Positions 61,467-64,000 of a stretch of DNA of 64,000 nt are shown piece by piece. The translations under genes and the position numbers were made by a program. Where the stretch lies: positions 1-64,000 of the forward strand of contig CAYRBD010000003.1 of NCBI GenBank assembly GCA_964422465.1, read 5' to 3'. Source of the DNA: FW021-bin31 sp964422465. GTDB taxonomy: Bacteria; Bacteroidota; Bacteroidia; Chitinophagales; Chitinophagaceae. Each line of letters begins with the position of its first letter. Position 1 is the first letter of the stretch. The notes below the pieces were generated by a model, which did not search any database, was not told the origin of the DNA, and saw only the letters and a list, made by a program, of their open reading frames with translations.

Positions 61467-62802
61467 TAATTCCGGTTACATCTACGACCGTTGCTACGAA
61501 GGGGGCGGAAGAAGTTGCCGGATCAATACCTGCCTTTTTTAAGAAAATAGGAGACATAGAACCCATCAGACTTCCCCATAGAATCACGCCTATCAGCGCA
61601 AAGAATATGGTAAAGGCCATTAACAGCCAGTGTGGCCCGTAATCGTAAATGCCTGCCAACTGCCAGACAGTGATTCGGATAAAACCAATAAGCCCCAGAA
61701 AGGACCCCAGCATGGTTCCTGTGATAACTTCCCGTTTCATAATTCGCCACCAGTCTTTTAGAGTGATTTCACCCAGTGCAATGGACTGGACAATAAGAGT
61801 GGTGGCCTGAGATCCGCTGTTTCCGCCGCAGGAAAGAATGAGCGGGATGAATAAGATCAGATCGGCAAATTTTGTAAAGATTCCCGAATCCTGATAATGT
61901 TGCATAGCCGTGGCGGTAAGCATTTCACCAATAAACAAAACCACCAGGACGCCTCCCCGTTTACGAAACAATTTTAACAAATTAATATCCAGATACGGCT
62001 CATCTAAAGCCTCCGTACCTCCCATTTTTTGAATGTCCTCTGTGTATTCTTCATTTGCTACAGAAAGCATGTCATCTATCGTTACGATGCCCAGGAGAGT
62101 ATGATGTTCATCAATAACGGGGAGGGCCACTCGATTTTCTTTTCTAAACACGGCAAGGGCTTCTTCTTGTGTGTCGGTTACACTTAACGAAGTGTAGCGG
62201 CCATCCGTCAGGTCTTTTATTTTTATATGGGGATCTACCAGTAGAAACTCTCTTATCCGAAGGTCGTCCACTAGTTTTCCTTCCTTATTGATGATATAAA
62301 CAACGTCAATCGTTTCACTGTCTTTTCCGTAGTGCCGGATGTGATCCAGGGCTTCTTGTACGGTCCATTCTTCTTTTACATCAAGATAATCGGGGGTCAT
62401 CAGACGTCCTACGCTATCCTCCTGGTATCCCAATAGTTTCAAAGTTACCTTGAGTTCATCAAAACGCAAGAGCTTCAGGAGTTCTTTGACCAGGCTTCCG
62501 GGGAGCTCTTCTAAAAGGGCGGTCCGGTCATCCGGGGGCATGTCATTAATGATTTCGCCTGTTTTTCCCCTGGGCAATCGCTCAATCAGCCGTTCCTGCT
62601 CCTGAAAGTCCAGGATTTTAAAAACACTGACTGCTCGTTGAATAGAAAGATGTGTAATGATGCGAACGTCTTCTTCCGGATACTCTTCAATAAGTTCCGC
62701 AACGTCCATAATAAGCTGGTCATCCAGCAGCGTTTGTAAAGCGGCATCGTCCAGGGTCGTAACTTCGCCCTGGAACTGATCTTTCAGGGCTAGGTTTTCC
62801 AT
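61417..62802 (-). CDS. mgtE: Magnesium transporter MgtE
   Basis: This 461-aa Mg2+ channel has the full MgtE layout. A cytosolic N-domain (about 10-130) is followed by tandem CBS domains (about 135-255, VGRLMTPDYLDVKEEWTVQEAL and TSLSVTDTQEEALAVFRKENRVALPVID) and a connecting helix. A five-helix membrane domain (about 285-461) has the pore motif PLILSCGGNSGSQAT. Mg2+ binding to the N/CBS part gates the pore. It is a single gene. Its stop side overlaps the phosphatase-like gene by 50 bp, convergent. Confidence 0.96.
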   Translation of the reverse strand: MENLALKDQFQGEVTTLDDAALQTLLDDQLIMDVAELIEEYPEEDVRIITHLSIQRAVSVFKILDFQEQERLIERLPRGKTGEIINDMPPDDRTALLEELPGSLVKELLKLLRFDELKVTLKLLGYQEDSVGRLMTPDYLDVKEEWTVQEALDHIRHYGKDSETIDVVYIINKEGKLVDDLRIREFLLVDPHIKIKDLTDGRYTSLSVTDTQEEALAVFRKENRVALPVIDEHHTLLGIVTIDDMLSVANEEYTEDIQKMGGTEALDEPYLDINLLKLFRKRGGVLVVLFIGEMLTATAMQHYQDSGIFTKFADLILFIPLILSCGGNSGSQATTLIVQSIALGEITLKDWWRIMKREVITGTMLGSFLGLIGFIRITVWQLAGIYDYGPHWLLMAFTIFFALIGVILWGSLMGSMSPIFLKKAGIDPATSSAPFVATVVDVTGIIIYLSVALLVLRNVLA

Positions 62803-62892
62803 TGTCCATCTCTAAAGAATTAAAAAATAGTTGTTCAAACGGGCTGCAATTTACAGAATATTGAGCAACTGAACAATTTGAAATTTTTGACT

Positions 62893-62900
62893 TACATTTG
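62893..62900 (+). promoter_or_regulatory. -7 element of the SET-domain gene
   Basis: TACATTTG fits TAnnTTTG exactly, 29 bp before the start codon. The expected -33 TTTG is not obvious at the usual distance. Confidence 0.45.
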
Positions 62901-62929
62901 CGCCCTGTTAATTAATTCCGATAAAATTT

Positions 62930-63325
62930 ATGCAACCGATGGAAATCAGATCCTGCCTGTATGTTAAAGCAGTAGAAGGAAAAGGGAATGGTGTTTTTAC
63001 AAAAGAACCAATTCCCGCGAAGACAATCATAGAAGTTTCACCCGTAGTTGTTTTGTCTAAAAAAGAATCTGATATAGCAGATGAGACTATCCTTCGTGAC
63101 TATACTTTTTTATGGGGAGAAAGACAGGTGAAGGGATGTATCGCACTGGGATATTGTTCTATCTATAACCACTCTTATAAACCCAATTGTGAGAATGAAA
63201 TGGACTTTGAAGCGGAGACCATGACCGTGGAAACACTACGCGATATTAAAGCAGGGGAGGAGCTTTGTATTAATTATAATGGCGAGTTGGATGATGAAGA
63301 ACCCTTGTGGTTTAAAGTACGATAA
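62930..63325 (+). CDS. SET-domain protein
   Basis: This 131-aa protein has a compact SET fold: VEGKGNGVFTKEPIPAKTIIE at the start, YCSIYNHSYKPNCENEM with the pseudoknot NHSxxPNC motif, and AGEELCINYNGEL, the SAM/substrate-binding tyrosine segment. SET proteins methylate lysine. Small stand-alone SET proteins occur in many Bacteroidota, and their targets are unknown. Pre- and post-SET zinc cysteines are absent. The next gene starts 5 bp after its stop, so the two are co-transcribed. Confidence 0.88.
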   Translation: MQPMEIRSCLYVKAVEGKGNGVFTKEPIPAKTIIEVSPVVVLSKKESDIADETILRDYTFLWGERQVKGCIALGYCSIYNHSYKPNCENEMDFEAETMTVETLRDIKAGEELCINYNGELDDEEPLWFKVR

Positions 63326-63330
63326 ATGTT

Positions 63331-63831
63331 ATGCGCCGCATCGGTCTTCTTTCTGATACGCACGGATATTTACATCCTGAAATAGCAAAGCATTTTGCCA
63401 ATGTAGATGAAATATGGCATGCCGGAGATATCGGAAGTATAGAGGTAATAAACATGTTGGAAAAGCTAAAGCCCGTTCGTGCTGTATTTGGCAATATAGA
63501 TGGTCGGGAAATCTATTCCAGATATCCGGAAGACCAGCGTTTTGAATGTGAAGGAATGGATGTGTGGATGACCCACATCGGAGGCTATCCGGGAAAATAC
63601 AGTCCCAGAGTACGACCTCTTATTAAAAAGAACCCTCCAAAATTATTTATTTCAGGGCATTCTCATATTCTAAAAGTAATGCCGGATAACAAACTCAACC
63701 TGTTGCATATCAATCCCGGAGCATGTGGCAGGCAAGGCTGGCATAAAGTGAAAACACTGGTTCGCTTCTCATTGGAAAATGGCAGGGTAAAGGATATGGA
63801 GGTGATAGAACTCGGAAAGTCCGGTGGTTGA
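63331..63831 (+). CDS. YfcE/MJ0936-family metallophosphoesterase
   Basis: This 166-aa calcineurin-like phosphodiesterase has all five motifs: LLSDTHGYL (D-x-H), WHAGDIGS (GD), VFGNIDGR (GN[HD]-like), MTHIGGYPG and ISGHSHI (GHSH). YfcE-type enzymes hydrolyse phosphodiesters with Mn2+ and are cytosolic. It lies 5 bp after the SET gene. Length matches the family. Confidence 0.94.
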   Translation: MRRIGLLSDTHGYLHPEIAKHFANVDEIWHAGDIGSIEVINMLEKLKPVRAVFGNIDGREIYSRYPEDQRFECEGMDVWMTHIGGYPGKYSPRVRPLIKKNPPKLFISGHSHILKVMPDNKLNLLHINPGACGRQGWHKVKTLVRFSLENGRVKDMEVIELGKSGG

Positions 63832-63884
63832 GTGCAGCTGAAACCACCATAGCAAATTATAGCAAATTCTAAACCACCACATTG

Positions 63885-64000
63885 TTAACGCTCTCCCACA
63901 AAAACTCCATCTCTTTCCTTGTCGATTTCCCCACCCAGGTAACCGCATACTCCCATTCTTGGGGAGTTGACTACCGGCATGTTGGCATAGTCCGCAAAGT
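63885..64000 (-). CDS. Unidentified gene, C-terminal end only
   Basis: On the minus strand an open frame enters from beyond the window edge and ends at a TAA at 63885. The visible 37 residues include ADYANMPVVNSPRMGVCGYL and EIDKERDGVFVGER. This looks like real protein sequence, but I cannot name the family. The adjacent 63840-63880 stretch has a direct repeat AGCAAATTATAGCAAATTCT. Confidence 0.5.
   Translation of the reverse strand, partial: FADYANMPVVNSPRMGVCGYLGGEIDKERDGVFVGER

Noticed and set aside
1..64000. CRISPR array or prophage
   Set aside because: The tandem repeats present are degenerate heptamers without regular unique spacers. No cas, integrase or phage structural gene was found.

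Overview
The window is a draft-scaffold segment, with three 100-N gaps, from a member of the Bacteroidota. It is most likely a chitinophaga-type soil or plant-associated glycan degrader. Four things point there: three SusC/SusD pairs, two FecI/FecR-type sigma/anti-sigma switches driving STN-domain SusC proteins, many lipoboxes of the LxSC type, and recurrent TAnnTTTG (-7) promoter motifs. The family-level placement is inference.

Layout. 1-2.6 kb: the 3' end of one SusC/SusD pair. 2.9-6.3 kb: a large ThuA/sugar-dehydrogenase/PKD/cytochrome c lipoprotein. 6.4-9.7 kb: a PyrR-like phosphoribosyltransferase and a two-gene Fe-S electron-transfer unit, split by a four-helix-bundle gene that sits between inverted heptamer repeats. 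9.7-11.5 kb: an esterase and an EEP-family hydrolase. 11.5-33.5 kb: a polysaccharide utilization locus (PUL) in the order ECF sigma, FecR, SusC, SusD, LamG protein, GH144, sulfatase, GH172, GH3, GH43-like, sulfatase, GH144. A hicBA toxin-antitoxin pair and a restriction-modification pair are embedded in it. 33.5-38 kb: tRNA-Ala, RlmD-like methyltransferase, two rhomboids and a membrane EEP hydrolase. 38-41 kb: a response-regulator/Crp fusion surrounded by three genes that share the same promoter palindrome. 41-48.3 kb: DinB, acyl-CoA carboxyltransferase, and a four-gene DevABC/TolC-type export operon divergent from a MarR-like regulator. 48.3-55.3 kb: a second sigma/FecR/SusC/SusD switch. 55.3-64 kb: DCC thiol protein, thioredoxin-like TPR lipoprotein, DUF488, S9 peptidase, a degenerate histidine phosphatase, MgtE, a SET protein, a metallophosphoesterase and the edge of one more gene.

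How it works together. The main PUL is best read as a beta-1,2-glucan locus. GH144 is the endo-beta-1,2-glucanase family, GH3 enzymes release glucose from sophoro-oligosaccharides, and SusC/D import the oligomers. The sulfatases, GH172 and GH43-like proteins suggest a decorated glucan. The SusC STN domain should signal through FecR to the ECF sigma factor.

Most unusual observations. (1) A paired leader element (a four-codon mini-ORF followed by a hairpin with an A.C mismatch and six-base loop) lies between FecR and SusC in both loci. (2) An ATGAY-N4-RTCAT palindrome occurs at near-constant distance upstream of three genes around the RR-Crp regulator. (3) The four-helix-bundle gene is bracketed by inverted heptamer arrays. 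(4) The restriction endonuclease seems to have lost its catalytic core beside an intact methyltransferase. (5) Two proteins are probable pseudo-enzymes, a thioredoxin-like protein with SNPS for CxxC and a histidine phosphatase without its histidines.
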